Origin: Gemmatimonadota bacterium
GTDB taxonomy: Bacteria > Gemmatimonadota > Gemmatimonadetes > Gemmatimonadales > Gemmatimonadaceae
Reading direction: 5' to 3'
Length of the DNA: 55,504 bases
Assembly (NCBI GenBank): GCA_026387915.1
Contig: JAPLKS010000023.1
Location: forward strand, 1 to 55,504
The position numbers and the translations under genes are program-made. This document shows, one piece after another, positions 42,112 through 50,286 of this stretch. The notes under the pieces are model-generated. The model searched no databases and had not been told where the DNA came from. It saw only the letters and a program-made list of their open reading frames with translations. Each line of letters begins with the position of its first letter. Positions within the stretch are counted from its first letter, which is position 1.

Positions 42112-43775
42112 CCTACGATCTGCGTGGTGGAAAATTCCCGCGACTCGGCACGGGCGCACTCCGGCTCGTGGCCAAACTCGCCGAAATGCCGGTCCTCGGC
42201 CCGCTCCTCATTGAGAAACTCAAGAACGACGGCGGACTCACCAGCATTCGGAACCAGTTTCCCAACGAAGCGCCCACGCTCTTCCCGCATCTCGACGCCG
42301 ATCCGCGCGCCGTGCCGCCCCTCGTGCATGAATCGGAGCCGTCGAGCATTCCGGGATTTCATTATCCGGGGCTCGACGACTATCACACTGCCTTTCGCAC
42401 GGGTCAGGTCACACCCGTGGAGGTCGCCGAGCGTTTTCTTGCGCAGCAGAAGGCCAGTGACAGTGGGCCGAAGCCATTGCGCGCGTACATCGCCATCAAC
42501 GCGGAGGATGTACTCGCTCAGGCCCGCGCGAGCGCCGAACGCTGGCGCGCCGGAACAACGCTTGGGCTCTTCGACGGCGTTCCTGTTGCGATCAAAGACG
42601 AAATGGATGTCGCCGGCTACCCGACCACCGTCGGCACCAAGTTCATTGGCGGCGAACCAGCACGCGAAGACTGTACCGCCGCCGCGCGGCTCCGCGCGGC
42701 CGGCGCCGTGATCACCGGCAAAACCAACATGCACGAGATCGGTATCAACGTCACCGGTCTCAATCCGCACCACGGCACCACACGCAACCCGTACAACGAC
42801 GGCTTTCACACGGGAGCGTCTTCGAGCGGTTCGGCCACAGCGGTCGCCGCCGGACTCGTCCCAATTGCGATTGGTGCCGACGGTGGTGGCTCCGTGCGCA
42901 TTCCCGCCGCACTGTGCGGACAAGTTGGGCTCAAAGCCACCTTTGGGCGCGTCAGCGAGTTCGGGGCGTATCCGCTCTGCTGGAGTCTCGCGTACATCGG
43001 CCCCATCACCACCTCCGTCGCGGATTGTGCGCGCACCTACGCCATCATCGCCGGCGCCGATCCGCGCGATCCGCACTCGCTCGGCCATCCCAGTGTCGCA
43101 ATCGACAGCGCCGCTCCCGGCTCTCTCGCCGGCGTGCGACTGGGCGTGTACTGGCCTTGGTTCCGTGACGCGTCACCCGACGTCGTGCAGCACTGCGAAA
43201 CGCTGCTCCGCGATCTCACCAACCGCGGCGCCACACTCGTCGACGTCGACATCCCCGAGCTCGAATCGCAGCGCGTTGCGCACATTGTCACCATCACGAG
43301 CGAAATGGCGTCGTCGATGATGCGCCATCTCCCCCGCCATCAACACGATTTCGGGCTCGACGTGCGCGTCAACATTGCCGTCGCCCGTTCGTGGCGCGCA
43401 CAAGAGTACGTGGCCGCACAACGCATCCGCACGCGCGCACTGGCCATCTGGGCCAATGCGCTCGCTAATGTGGACGCGATCATCACCCCGACCACCGGTC
43501 AGGCCGCGCCGCGCATCAACGAAGCCGCGCTCCCCGACGGCGAATCAGATCTCACCACCACCGTGCAGATCATGCGCTTCGCCTTCGCGTCCAACCTGAC
43601 GGGACATCCGGCCATCACCGTTCCCGCTGGATATGACAAACAAGGACTCCCTGTCGGACTGCAGGTGATTGGACGTCCGTGGGGTGAACAACTGCTCTTC
43701 CGCGTGGCTGCTGCTGCCGAACGCCTCGTCGAACGTCGCGGTCCTCAGCGGTACTATCCGCTCCTCGGCGCCTAA
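42108..43775 (+). CDS. Amidase-signature family hydrolase
   Basis: About 555 residues from the ATG at 42108, which overlaps the upstream stop (ATGA). The catalytic Ser-cisSer-Lys triad can be placed: Lys in P-V-A-I-K-D-E, cis-Ser in G-A-S-S-S-G-S-A, and the nucleophile in G-G-G-S-V-R-I-P-A-A. About 85 residues precede the usual amidase core. Members cleave linear amides, for example GatA-like, fatty-acid amide or aryl-acylamide hydrolases. No signal peptide is visible, so it acts in the cytoplasm. Context with the upstream cyanophycinase/beta-lactamase fusion suggests a second step in breakdown of an amide compound. Confidence 0.93.
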   Translation: MTYDLRGGKFPRLGTGALRLVAKLAEMPVLGPLLIEKLKNDGGLTSIRNQFPNEAPTLFPHLDADPRAVPPLVHESEPSSIPGFHYPGLDDYHTAFRTGQVTPVEVAERFLAQQKASDSGPKPLRAYIAINAEDVLAQARASAERWRAGTTLGLFDGVPVAIKDEMDVAGYPTTVGTKFIGGEPAREDCTAAARLRAAGAVITGKTNMHEIGINVTGLNPHHGTTRNPYNDGFHTGASSSGSATAVAAGLVPIAIGADGGGSVRIPAALCGQVGLKATFGRVSEFGAYPLCWSLAYIGPITTSVADCARTYAIIAGADPRDPHSLGHPSVAIDSAAPGSLAGVRLGVYWPWFRDASPDVVQHCETLLRDLTNRGATLVDVDIPELESQRVAHIVTITSEMASSMMRHLPRHQHDFGLDVRVNIAVARSWRAQEYVAAQRIRTRALAIWANALANVDAIITPTTGQAAPRINEAALPDGESDLTTTVQIMRFAFASNLTGHPAITVPAGYDKQGLPVGLQVIGRPWGEQLLFRVAAAAERLVERRGPQRYYPLLGA

Positions 43776-43777
43776 CC

Positions 43778-44542
43778 ATGTTCATTGCGGCCCTCGGCTT
43801 TGCACTCGTCATCGGCATCCTTCTCGGAATGCTGGGCGGTGGTGGTTCTATTCTCACGGTGCCGGTGCTCATCTACGCGCTCGGATTCGACCCCAAGCTC
43901 GCCATCGCCATGAGCCTCCCGATTGTGGGGTTCACGAGTGCCATCGGTGCTTGGCGTCACTGGCGCGCGGGCAACGTCGATGTGCGCCAAGCCTTGCTAT
44001 TCGGCATCGTGGCAATGACGGGCGCGTATGCCGCGGGCCGCGCCTCTCGTGGCATCGACCCGCGAATCCAACTTGCCATTCTTGGCGTGGCAATGACCGG
44101 CGCCGCGATCTCGATGTTGCATTCCGCGTCCAATGACGCTGCTGCGCGCCCGGCGGAGACCAAGAGCTCACCGTGGTTTCTCTACGGAGTCGGACTCGCC
44201 GTCGGCGTCCTCACTGGCGTGGTGGGTGTTGGCGGCGGATTCCTTATCGTACCGGCACTCGTCGTTCTCGGCGGCATCCCCATGCGCCAAGCCGTCGGCA
44301 CTTCGCTGATGGTCATTGCCATGAACTGCGCTGCCGGCTTTGCTGGGCAGGCGGGTCACCAGCCCATCGACTGGCGTTTCGTTGCCACATTCAGCGTGGT
44401 AGCCACCGGCGGTATTGTCAGTGGTGCGATGTTGCTCTCGTACGTGAAACAGCAAACACTCAAGCGCGCGTTCGCCGTACTGCTCCTTATGATTGCCGCT
44501 CTTATTCTTTGGCAAAACCGCTCCCTTCTCGGTCTCTCATGA
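43778..44542 (+). CDS. TauE/SafE family exporter in sulfur-oxidation operon
   Basis: 254 residues, about eight membrane helices, starting 2 nt after the amidase stop. TSUP repeats are [18 protein letters not shown] near the N-terminus and [19 protein letters not shown] in the second half. The partner gene, a persulfide dioxygenase-rhodanese, starts inside its stop codon. The same pairing of TauE with such an enzyme occurs in the Staphylococcus cst operon, where persulfide is oxidised to sulfite. Export of sulfite or thiosulfate is therefore the likely role here. Confidence 0.92.
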   Translation: MFIAALGFALVIGILLGMLGGGGSILTVPVLIYALGFDPKLAIAMSLPIVGFTSAIGAWRHWRAGNVDVRQALLFGIVAMTGAYAAGRASRGIDPRIQLAILGVAMTGAAISMLHSASNDAAARPAETKSSPWFLYGVGLAVGVLTGVVGVGGGFLIVPALVVLGGIPMRQAVGTSLMVIAMNCAAGFAGQAGHQPIDWRFVATFSVVATGGIVSGAMLLSYVKQQTLKRAFAVLLLMIAALILWQNRSLLGLS

Positions 44543-45957
44543 TCTTTCGACGCTTTTTTGACGCCGGCCTCGCGCAGGCGAGCTATCTCATTGGCTGCGA
44601 AAGCACCAAAGACGCCATTGTCATAGATCCCAACCGCGACGTTGAGCAGTACATCGCTGCCGCGGCCGCCGAAAAACTTCACATCCGCTATGTCACCGAC
44701 ACACATATCCATGCGGATTATGTGTCAGGCGCGCGCGAACTCGCCCACCTCACCGGCGCGGCGCTCCATCTGTCGGCAGAGGGTGGCAACGACTGGCAAT
44801 ACGCCTTTGCCGCGCAGGATGGTGTCGCGCTGCTCCACGACGGCGACGTCCTCCGTATTGGACGCATTCGCGTGGATGTCCTACACACGCCGGGACACAC
44901 GCCTGAACATCTTGCCTTTTTGGTGACGGATGAAGCGATGAGCGATCGCCCCGTGGGGATTGTGAGTGGCGATTTCGTATTTGTTGGCGATGTCGGACGC
45001 CCCGACTTGCTCGAACGCGCGGCCAACTTCGCCGATACCATGCGGGACTCCGCACGGGTCCTCCATCGATCGCTCGAACGTTTCCGCGCGCTCCCCGACT
45101 ATCTCCAACTCTGGCCTGGCCACGGCGCCGGCTCGGCGTGCGGCAAGGCGCTTGGCGCGATGCCGCAATCCACCATTGGGTACGAAAAAATCGCAAACTG
45201 GGCCCTCGCCCCACGGAGCGAAGAGGCATTCGTCGAAGAAGTACTCGCCGGCCAGCCCGAGCCCCCGACGTATTTCGCCGATATGAAGCGCATCAATCGC
45301 GATGGTGCGCCCATGCTGAACGGCTTGCCGCACCCACCGATGCTTGATGGCGCCGTGCTTGCCGATACACTCGCCAGCGGCACGCTGGTCATCGACACGC
45401 GGAGCACCGATGCCTACGCCGCAGGGTTTGTCCCCGGCACACTGAACGTCCCGCTCAGCAAAGCGTTCTCGACCTACGCTGGGTGGTTCGTGCCCTACGA
45501 TACGCCCGTCTGTTTCATCGCGGACTCCAGCGCCGACGCCGATCTCGCCGCCCGCGAGCTCGCGATGATCGGCCTCGATCACTTCGCGGGGTGGTTCCCG
45601 GCGAGCGCCGTCGGCGACTGGGCCACCGGCGGCCGCACCCTCGGAGAGGTGGAGCAGCGACACGTTAGCGACATCACACTGCCGATCAGTAACGACGTCG
45701 TCGTGATCGATGTGCGCAATCGCTCGGAGTGGGAACACGGCCATATCCCCGGCGCCATCCATATACCGATGGGCCACCTACCGCGTCGACTCGCCGAAAT
45801 TCCGCGCGGACGGCCGATCGTTGTGCACTGCCAAGGCGGATCCCGTTCGGCGATCGGCTCAAGTGTCCTTCTCCGGAGCGGCATCGATGATGTGCACAAC
45901 CTGCGCGGCGGTTTCGCGGAGTGGGAACGGCAGGGGAAACCCATCGTTCTCGACTAG
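44539..45957 (+). CDS. Persulfide dioxygenase (MBL fold) with two C-terminal rhodanese domains
   Basis: 472 residues from the ATG at 44539 (ATGA overlap with tauE). Residues 1-240 are an ETHE1-like metallo-beta-lactamase: T-H-I-H-A-D-Y (His56, His58, Asp60), H-T-P-G-H (His120), G-D-V-G-R-P-D (Asp151) and W-P-G-H-G-A-G-S (His195). This class uses one Fe(II) to oxidise glutathione or CoA persulfide to sulfite. Residues about 270-360 are a rhodanese domain whose active-site Cys seems lost (V-C-F-I-A-D-S-S in place of a C-x5-R loop). Residues about 375-472 are an intact rhodanese with Cys431 in H-C-Q-G-G-S-R-S. Layout and function resemble CstB. Likely role: cytoplasmic persulfide detoxification, product exported by the adjacent TauE. 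Confidence 0.93.
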   Translation: MIFRRFFDAGLAQASYLIGCESTKDAIVIDPNRDVEQYIAAAAAEKLHIRYVTDTHIHADYVSGARELAHLTGAALHLSAEGGNDWQYAFAAQDGVALLHDGDVLRIGRIRVDVLHTPGHTPEHLAFLVTDEAMSDRPVGIVSGDFVFVGDVGRPDLLERAANFADTMRDSARVLHRSLERFRALPDYLQLWPGHGAGSACGKALGAMPQSTIGYEKIANWALAPRSEEAFVEEVLAGQPEPPTYFADMKRINRDGAPMLNGLPHPPMLDGAVLADTLASGTLVIDTRSTDAYAAGFVPGTLNVPLSKAFSTYAGWFVPYDTPVCFIADSSADADLAARELAMIGLDHFAGWFPASAVGDWATGGRTLGEVEQRHVSDITLPISNDVVVIDVRNRSEWEHGHIPGAIHIPMGHLPRRLAEIPRGRPIVVHCQGGSRSAIGSSVLLRSGIDDVHNLRGGFAEWERQGKPIVLD

Positions 45958-46117
45958 CACTCGGTCACATTGTCCGACTGCTCTATCACAAAGTGTTCAG
46001 ATTCGTCATGTCACTGCCGATATTCTGATGCGGAGGTCTCCATTTGGCCTCTCTATCGCGGTCCCCAGGAAGGTGGGCCGTATGTAGTGCATTCGCTGGA
46101 CACGGAGATGGAGCGTC

Positions 46118-48412
46118 ATGGACGACAGGCACCACGCACTCGACGCGGCAACGCGTCAGGTGTTCACCGGCATCACACGCTACACGTGGATCGCGTTCGT
46201 CGCGCTCCTCGCGATTAGCGCGGCAGAGCTGGCGGTGTTTGCCTCGCATCGGCAGTCGCGCACCTTCGCGCTTCGGAGCCGTGATGCGGTACGACTAGCC
46301 CGAACGGCTGAACTCGCCGCCGCCGATCGTGACGCCAATCTTCGGCTGTACCTCCTGTCGCACCAGAAGGCACTCCTCGCGCGCGAAGATACCGACCGCA
46401 TCACGTTACAGAGCTCGCTCGACTCGCTCGAACTCATGACCGCTGGTCAGACGGCCCAACAGCGGCGCGTGCGCGACATCGCGCGTTCGTTGGCCGCGTG
46501 GGAGAGCGGGTTCGCCGAACCGGTCCGCACAGGACAGCCGCTCAACGCCGCGGCCAGCACGGTGCTTTTCCAGCCGGTTCGACAACGCCTCGCTGACCTC
46601 GTGGCCATCGAAGAAGAGGCGTTCGACGTGCACGTACTGCGAGACGAGTCGTCGGCCGGCATGGGTGCGGCAATCATGCTACTCCCCCTTCTCGCGCTCG
46701 CCATCATCGTCGTAGCCCTCGGCCGAAACGTGCGAGCACAAGCGCTGGAACTCCTCGATCAGCATCAGCAGGTGCGATTGCAGTCCGGTGAACTCGAAAC
46801 GCAGGTAGCCCGTCTCAAAAAAGCAAACCGCGAACAAGCCTTTGCCGTGGCCGCCGCGGAGGATGCCCGCGAGCAAGCGCGACACGACGCCCTCGAGCGC
46901 TCGCGCGCCACGGCCATGCTCGACGCAGCACTCGCCAGCGCCCCGATGGGCTTTGCCTTTGTAGATCGGAATCAGCGCTACGTCACCGTGAACCGCGCAC
47001 TCGCCGCCCTGCGTGGCGTGAATCCGGAGTCGCTGATGGGGTGTGCGGTCGCCGACGCCCTTCCTCCGGAGTTGGCCACGGCGGTGTCCGAACAAATCGC
47101 CGAGGTGCTCGAAACGCTCCGTCCACACCTCAACGTGCGCGTCGAATCACCGCCGGTCGGCGGCCATCGCCTGTCCTGGATCGTGAGCTGCTATCCCGTG
47201 CTCGCTAGCGGCGATGATCTCCGAGGCGTGGGAGTCATGATCGTGGACATCACCGATCGTGCCGAACTCGAAGAACAGATCCGGCAGTCGCAGAAGATGG
47301 AGGCCGTTGGTCGCCTCGCCGGCGGTGTGGCGCACGACTTCAATAACCTCCTCACCGTCATTCGGAGTTACGGCGATCTCGTATTACTCGAGACCGCAGA
47401 ATCCGATCCGCGGCACGAGGATCTCCTTGAGATCCGGAGCGCGGCCGATCGCGCTGCCACGCTTGCGCGGCAGCTTCTCGCCTTCAGCCGCAAGCAGGTG
47501 CTCATTCCAAAAATTCTCGATCTCAATGAAATCGTCACCGGCCTCGAATCCATGGTCAGTCGATTGCTGCCCGAGGCCGTCCGGCGAGAACTCCGCCTCG
47601 GCACCGACCTCTATCGCATCAAGGTCGATCCCGGGCACATGGAGCAGGTGCTTCTCAACCTCGTGATCAATGCCGCCGACGCCATGCCTAAGGGCGGGCA
47701 GCTCACGGTGGCCACGACGAACATCGTCCTCGATGCGGAAGAAGCGGCGCGCGCACCCGACGCGGCGGCGGGCGAGTATGTACTCGTATCCGTCAGCGAT
47801 ACCGGTACCGGAATGGATGACGCAACACTCCACCGAATCTTCGAACCGTTCTTCACCACCAAACCGACGGGCAAAGGCACCGGACTCGGCCTCAGTACGG
47901 TGTATGGCATCGTCAAGCAGGCGGGTGGATTCATACGGGTCACGAGCGTCGTCGGTCAGGGCACGACCTTCCGCGTCTACTTCCCGCGCACCCGCGATCT
48001 CCCCGCACGCCCAGCACGGAGCCGCGAACCCGGCGCACCCGTGGAGTACGCCACCGTGCTCATCGTCGAAGACGAAACGGGCGTCCGCTCCACACTGTCG
48101 CGCATTCTGCAACGCACCGGCTACGCCACGCTCGAAGCGGCCCACGGTGGCGCCGCGATGCGACTGGCCAAGGAACACCCGCAGCGCATCGACCTCGTCA
48201 TCAGCGACCTGATGATGCCGGGGATGAATGGTCAGGAGTTCATTGAACGATTCTCCGGGCTGCATCCGGAGTCCCAGGTGTTGTTCATGTCGGGCTTCAC
48301 GGACGACGAGGTCCTGAGCAAGGGACTCTCGAAACAGAAGAATTTCATTGAGAAGCCGTTCACCGTTGAACAAATCACGAGCAAAGTGCGTGACGCACTT
48401 GAGAGGACATAG
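46118..48412 (+). CDS. CHASE3-PAS hybrid sensor histidine kinase
   Basis: 764 residues from the ATG at 46118 with GGAG 6 nt upstream. Two membrane helices (about 22-42 and 185-205) flank a CHASE3-like helical sensor (L-R-L-Y-L-L-S-H-Q-K-A-L-L). A coiled coil (205-270) leads to a PAS domain. HisKA has its phospho-acceptor in G-G-V-A-H-D-F-N-N-L-L. HATPase motifs are N-L-V-I-N-A-A-D-A-M, D-T-G-T-G-M and G-K-G-T-G-L-G-L-S-T. The C-terminal receiver has its Asp in L-V-I-S-D-L-M-M-P-G-M-N-G. The upstream 160 nt hold no gene. The REC-EAL gene begins one base after the stop, so the two form a signalling operon. Confidence 0.93.
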   Translation: MDDRHHALDAATRQVFTGITRYTWIAFVALLAISAAELAVFASHRQSRTFALRSRDAVRLARTAELAAADRDANLRLYLLSHQKALLAREDTDRITLQSSLDSLELMTAGQTAQQRRVRDIARSLAAWESGFAEPVRTGQPLNAAASTVLFQPVRQRLADLVAIEEEAFDVHVLRDESSAGMGAAIMLLPLLALAIIVVALGRNVRAQALELLDQHQQVRLQSGELETQVARLKKANREQAFAVAAAEDAREQARHDALERSRATAMLDAALASAPMGFAFVDRNQRYVTVNRALAALRGVNPESLMGCAVADALPPELATAVSEQIAEVLETLRPHLNVRVESPPVGGHRLSWIVSCYPVLASGDDLRGVGVMIVDITDRAELEEQIRQSQKMEAVGRLAGGVAHDFNNLLTVIRSYGDLVLLETAESDPRHEDLLEIRSAADRAATLARQLLAFSRKQVLIPKILDLNEIVTGLESMVSRLLPEAVRRELRLGTDLYRIKVDPGHMEQVLLNLVINAADAMPKGGQLTVATTNIVLDAEEAARAPDAAAGEYVLVSVSDTGTGMDDATLHRIFEPFFTTKPTGKGTGLGLSTVYGIVKQAGGFIRVTSVVGQGTTFRVYFPRTRDLPARPARSREPGAPVEYATVLIVEDETGVRSTLSRILQRTGYATLEAAHGGAAMRLAKEHPQRIDLVISDLMMPGMNGQEFIERFSGLHPESQVLFMSGFTDDEVLSKGLSKQKNFIEKPFTVEQITSKVRDALERT

Positions 48413-48413
48413 C

Positions 48414-49649
48414 ATGCAGATCAGCGAGTTCGCCTCCACCCGCGTGCTCATCGTCGACGACCAGGAACATGTGCGTCGCTGGGTTCGCTCCGTACTCAAA
48501 GGCGCCGGTATCACCGACGTCACCGAGGCCACCGACGGCAAGGGCGCCTTCGACATCGTCACCCGAAAGGATGAACGCTTCGACCTCATTCTCTGCGACC
48601 TCCGGATGCCCGGCCGCGACGGAATCGAGACGATCCGCAGCCTCTCACCGCTGCATCTCGATACGGCCATCGCCATCATGAGTATCGAAGAAGAGCGCGT
48701 CATCGAAACCGCCGGTATCCTCGCCGAAGTGCAGGGGCTACACCTGCTCGGTACCGTCTCCAAACCCCTCACGGCCGCCAAACTCACCCCGCTCCTTGAG
48801 CGGATGCGTGAGCACGAAACGCAGCGCCGGTCGCCAGCAGCGGCGGCCACCGTGATCGAACCAGCCCTTGAGCATGAGCTGCGCTCGGCCTTCGAGCTCG
48901 GCGAGCTGACGATGGCCTATCAACCCAAGATCCGGATGCTCACCGGTGAATTCGCCGGCGTTGAGGCGCTCGTGCGCTGGAATCACCCGCAACGCGGGTT
49001 GCTCAGTCCGGCGTTCTTTGTGCCGGCCCTTGAAGCCTCCGATGAGTTCTCCCCTTGGCTCACCGACTTTGTACTCGAACACGCCATCAGCACGGCGGGA
49101 CGTTGGCGACAGTCCGGGCGCGAACTTCCAGTGGCGATCAATCTGTCGGTGCGGGCCTTCGACCAGCTCGACCTCCCCGAACGCGTCGAACTCTACGCCC
49201 GCGATGCCGGTGTCCCCGCCGAGTGGATCACACTCGAAATCACCGAAACGCAGGTAGAACGCGACGAAATTCGCCTGCTCGACGTCGCCACCCGTCTCCG
49301 GCTCAAGGGCTTCAATCTCTCGATCGATGACTTCGGCACGGGGCAGTCCGGGCTCTCCAAGCTGCACCGGCTCCCCTTCAATGAGCTAAAAATCGACCGC
49401 CAGTTCGTCCACGGCGCTTCGCATTCAAGCACACAGCGCTCAGTGGTCGAGGCAAGCCTGGCTCTCGCGCGCAGCTTGCGCATGACGGCCGTCGCCGAGG
49501 GAATTCAGCAGCGCCCAGACTGGGATCTGCTGGTCGGGCTTGGCTGTGAGGTCATGCAGGGGTTCTTCGTCGCGAGGCCGATGTCCGAGGAGGGACTCAC
49601 CGCGTGGACGGCGCACTGGAAGAGCACTGCGGGTGAGCGGCTGCAGTGA
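48414..49649 (+). CDS. REC-EAL response regulator, cyclic-di-GMP phosphodiesterase
   Basis: 411 residues from the ATG at 48414, preceded by GAGAGG. The N-terminal receiver (residues 1-125) has its phospho-Asp in L-I-L-C-D-L-R-M-P-G-R-D-G. The EAL domain (about 150-405) keeps the signature residues: Y-Q-P-K-I, G-V-E-A-L-V-R-W, I-N-L-S, L-E-I-T-E, I-D-D-F-G-T-G, L-K-I-D-R-Q-F, A-V-A-E-G-I and M-Q-G-F-F. Catalytic activity against c-di-GMP is therefore likely. Cotranscription with the hybrid kinase suggests that phosphorelay sets its activity. A strong terminator follows. Confidence 0.94.
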   Translation: MQISEFASTRVLIVDDQEHVRRWVRSVLKGAGITDVTEATDGKGAFDIVTRKDERFDLILCDLRMPGRDGIETIRSLSPLHLDTAIAIMSIEEERVIETAGILAEVQGLHLLGTVSKPLTAAKLTPLLERMREHETQRRSPAAAATVIEPALEHELRSAFELGELTMAYQPKIRMLTGEFAGVEALVRWNHPQRGLLSPAFFVPALEASDEFSPWLTDFVLEHAISTAGRWRQSGRELPVAINLSVRAFDQLDLPERVELYARDAGVPAEWITLEITETQVERDEIRLLDVATRLRLKGFNLSIDDFGTGQSGLSKLHRLPFNELKIDRQFVHGASHSSTQRSVVEASLALARSLRMTAVAEGIQQRPDWDLLVGLGCEVMQGFFVARPMSEEGLTAWTAHWKSTAGERLQ

Positions 49650-49687
49650 TTGAGTCACAAGACGTTCGAAACCTCTTGCGACAAAAT

Positions 49688-49726
49688 CGAAAGGCCGAGC
49701 GACTCGTGAGAGCGCTCGGCCTTTCG
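49688..49726. terminator. Intrinsic terminator
   Basis: A perfect 14-bp stem (CGAAAGGCCGAGCG with CGCTCGGCCTTTCG) with an 11-nt loop, A-rich before and T-rich after. It ends the kinase/EAL operon. The next 180 nt (49727-49905) contain short GC-rich direct repeats (GCGGCACCAC) and no gene that I can support. Confidence 0.9.
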
Positions 49727-49905
49727 TCCTTCTGTCGTCCCACTGCGCCCGGACGCGTCGCAGGCCGACGCCAAGACGATACAACAATCAGTGGTCAATG
49801 CGCAATAGTGAATGCACAATTTCGCGACACCAATATTTCGCGGCAACACCAGGCGCGGCACCACGCGGCACCACGCGTTGACGCGCGACGATGCGTTGGG
49901 ACGCG

Positions 49906-50187
49906 CTACGACGAAAGATTCGCCGTCACATTCGTCATCGCGCCGCCATTCACGACGCGCGTATAGCCGAGTCGCTGCAGCGTCTCACGCGCTGCCGCAG
50001 AACGTCCGCCACTCGCGCAGTACACCAAGATGCGCGCATTGCGCGCAATTTCGGTGCGCGCCGGCAACGTCTCGTGAATGCCGTCCACCGGCATACACAC
50101 CGCGCCCGGCACATGCCCGAGCCAAAACTCAAGCTTCGAACGAACATCAATGATGTGATCAATCGGCTGCTGCTGAAACGACGGCAT
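49906..50187 (-). CDS. Single-domain rhodanese-like sulfurtransferase
   Basis: 93 residues from an ATG at 50187 with GAGG 6 nt upstream. A short rhodanese domain: I-I-D-V-R-S-K-L-E-F-W-L-G-H-V-P-G-A, then the active-site loop Y-C-A-S-G-G-R-S-A with its catalytic Cys. The N-terminus is shorter than in most single-domain rhodaneses. It probably transfers sulfane sulfur in the cytoplasm. It is transcribed away from the large NRPS-like gene, with an AT-rich promoter region between them. Confidence 0.9.
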   Translation of the reverse strand: MPSFQQQPIDHIIDVRSKLEFWLGHVPGAVCMPVDGIHETLPARTEIARNARILVYCASGGRSAAARETLQRLGYTRVVNGGAMTNVTANLSS

Positions 50188-50202
50188 GCGATCCTCAGAG
50201 GA

Positions 50203-50242
50203 AAAAGTCTATATGTGAATGTATAGTTATATAGTATTTATG
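50203..50242. promoter_or_regulatory. AT-rich divergent promoter region
   Basis: A strikingly A/T-rich stretch in a GC-rich window. It lies between the divergent rhodanese and NRPS-like genes. On the plus strand TATAGT occurs twice (50222 and 50230). On the minus strand TATAAC occurs. No spacing to a clear -35 box can be fixed, so exact promoters are not assigned. Confidence 0.45.
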
Positions 50243-50286
50243 CAAGCCACCACCCGAAACACGCCTTCTATATGTAGCTTTGTGGC

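Noticed and set aside
44173-44538. Longer start for the persulfide dioxygenase within tauE
   Set aside because: Arg-rich translation out of frame with the TauE membrane helices; the family start is at 44539.
47384-48850. 488-codon open frame antisense to the hybrid kinase and REC-EAL genes
   Set aside because: It crosses two real genes and the junction between them; no domain is visible.
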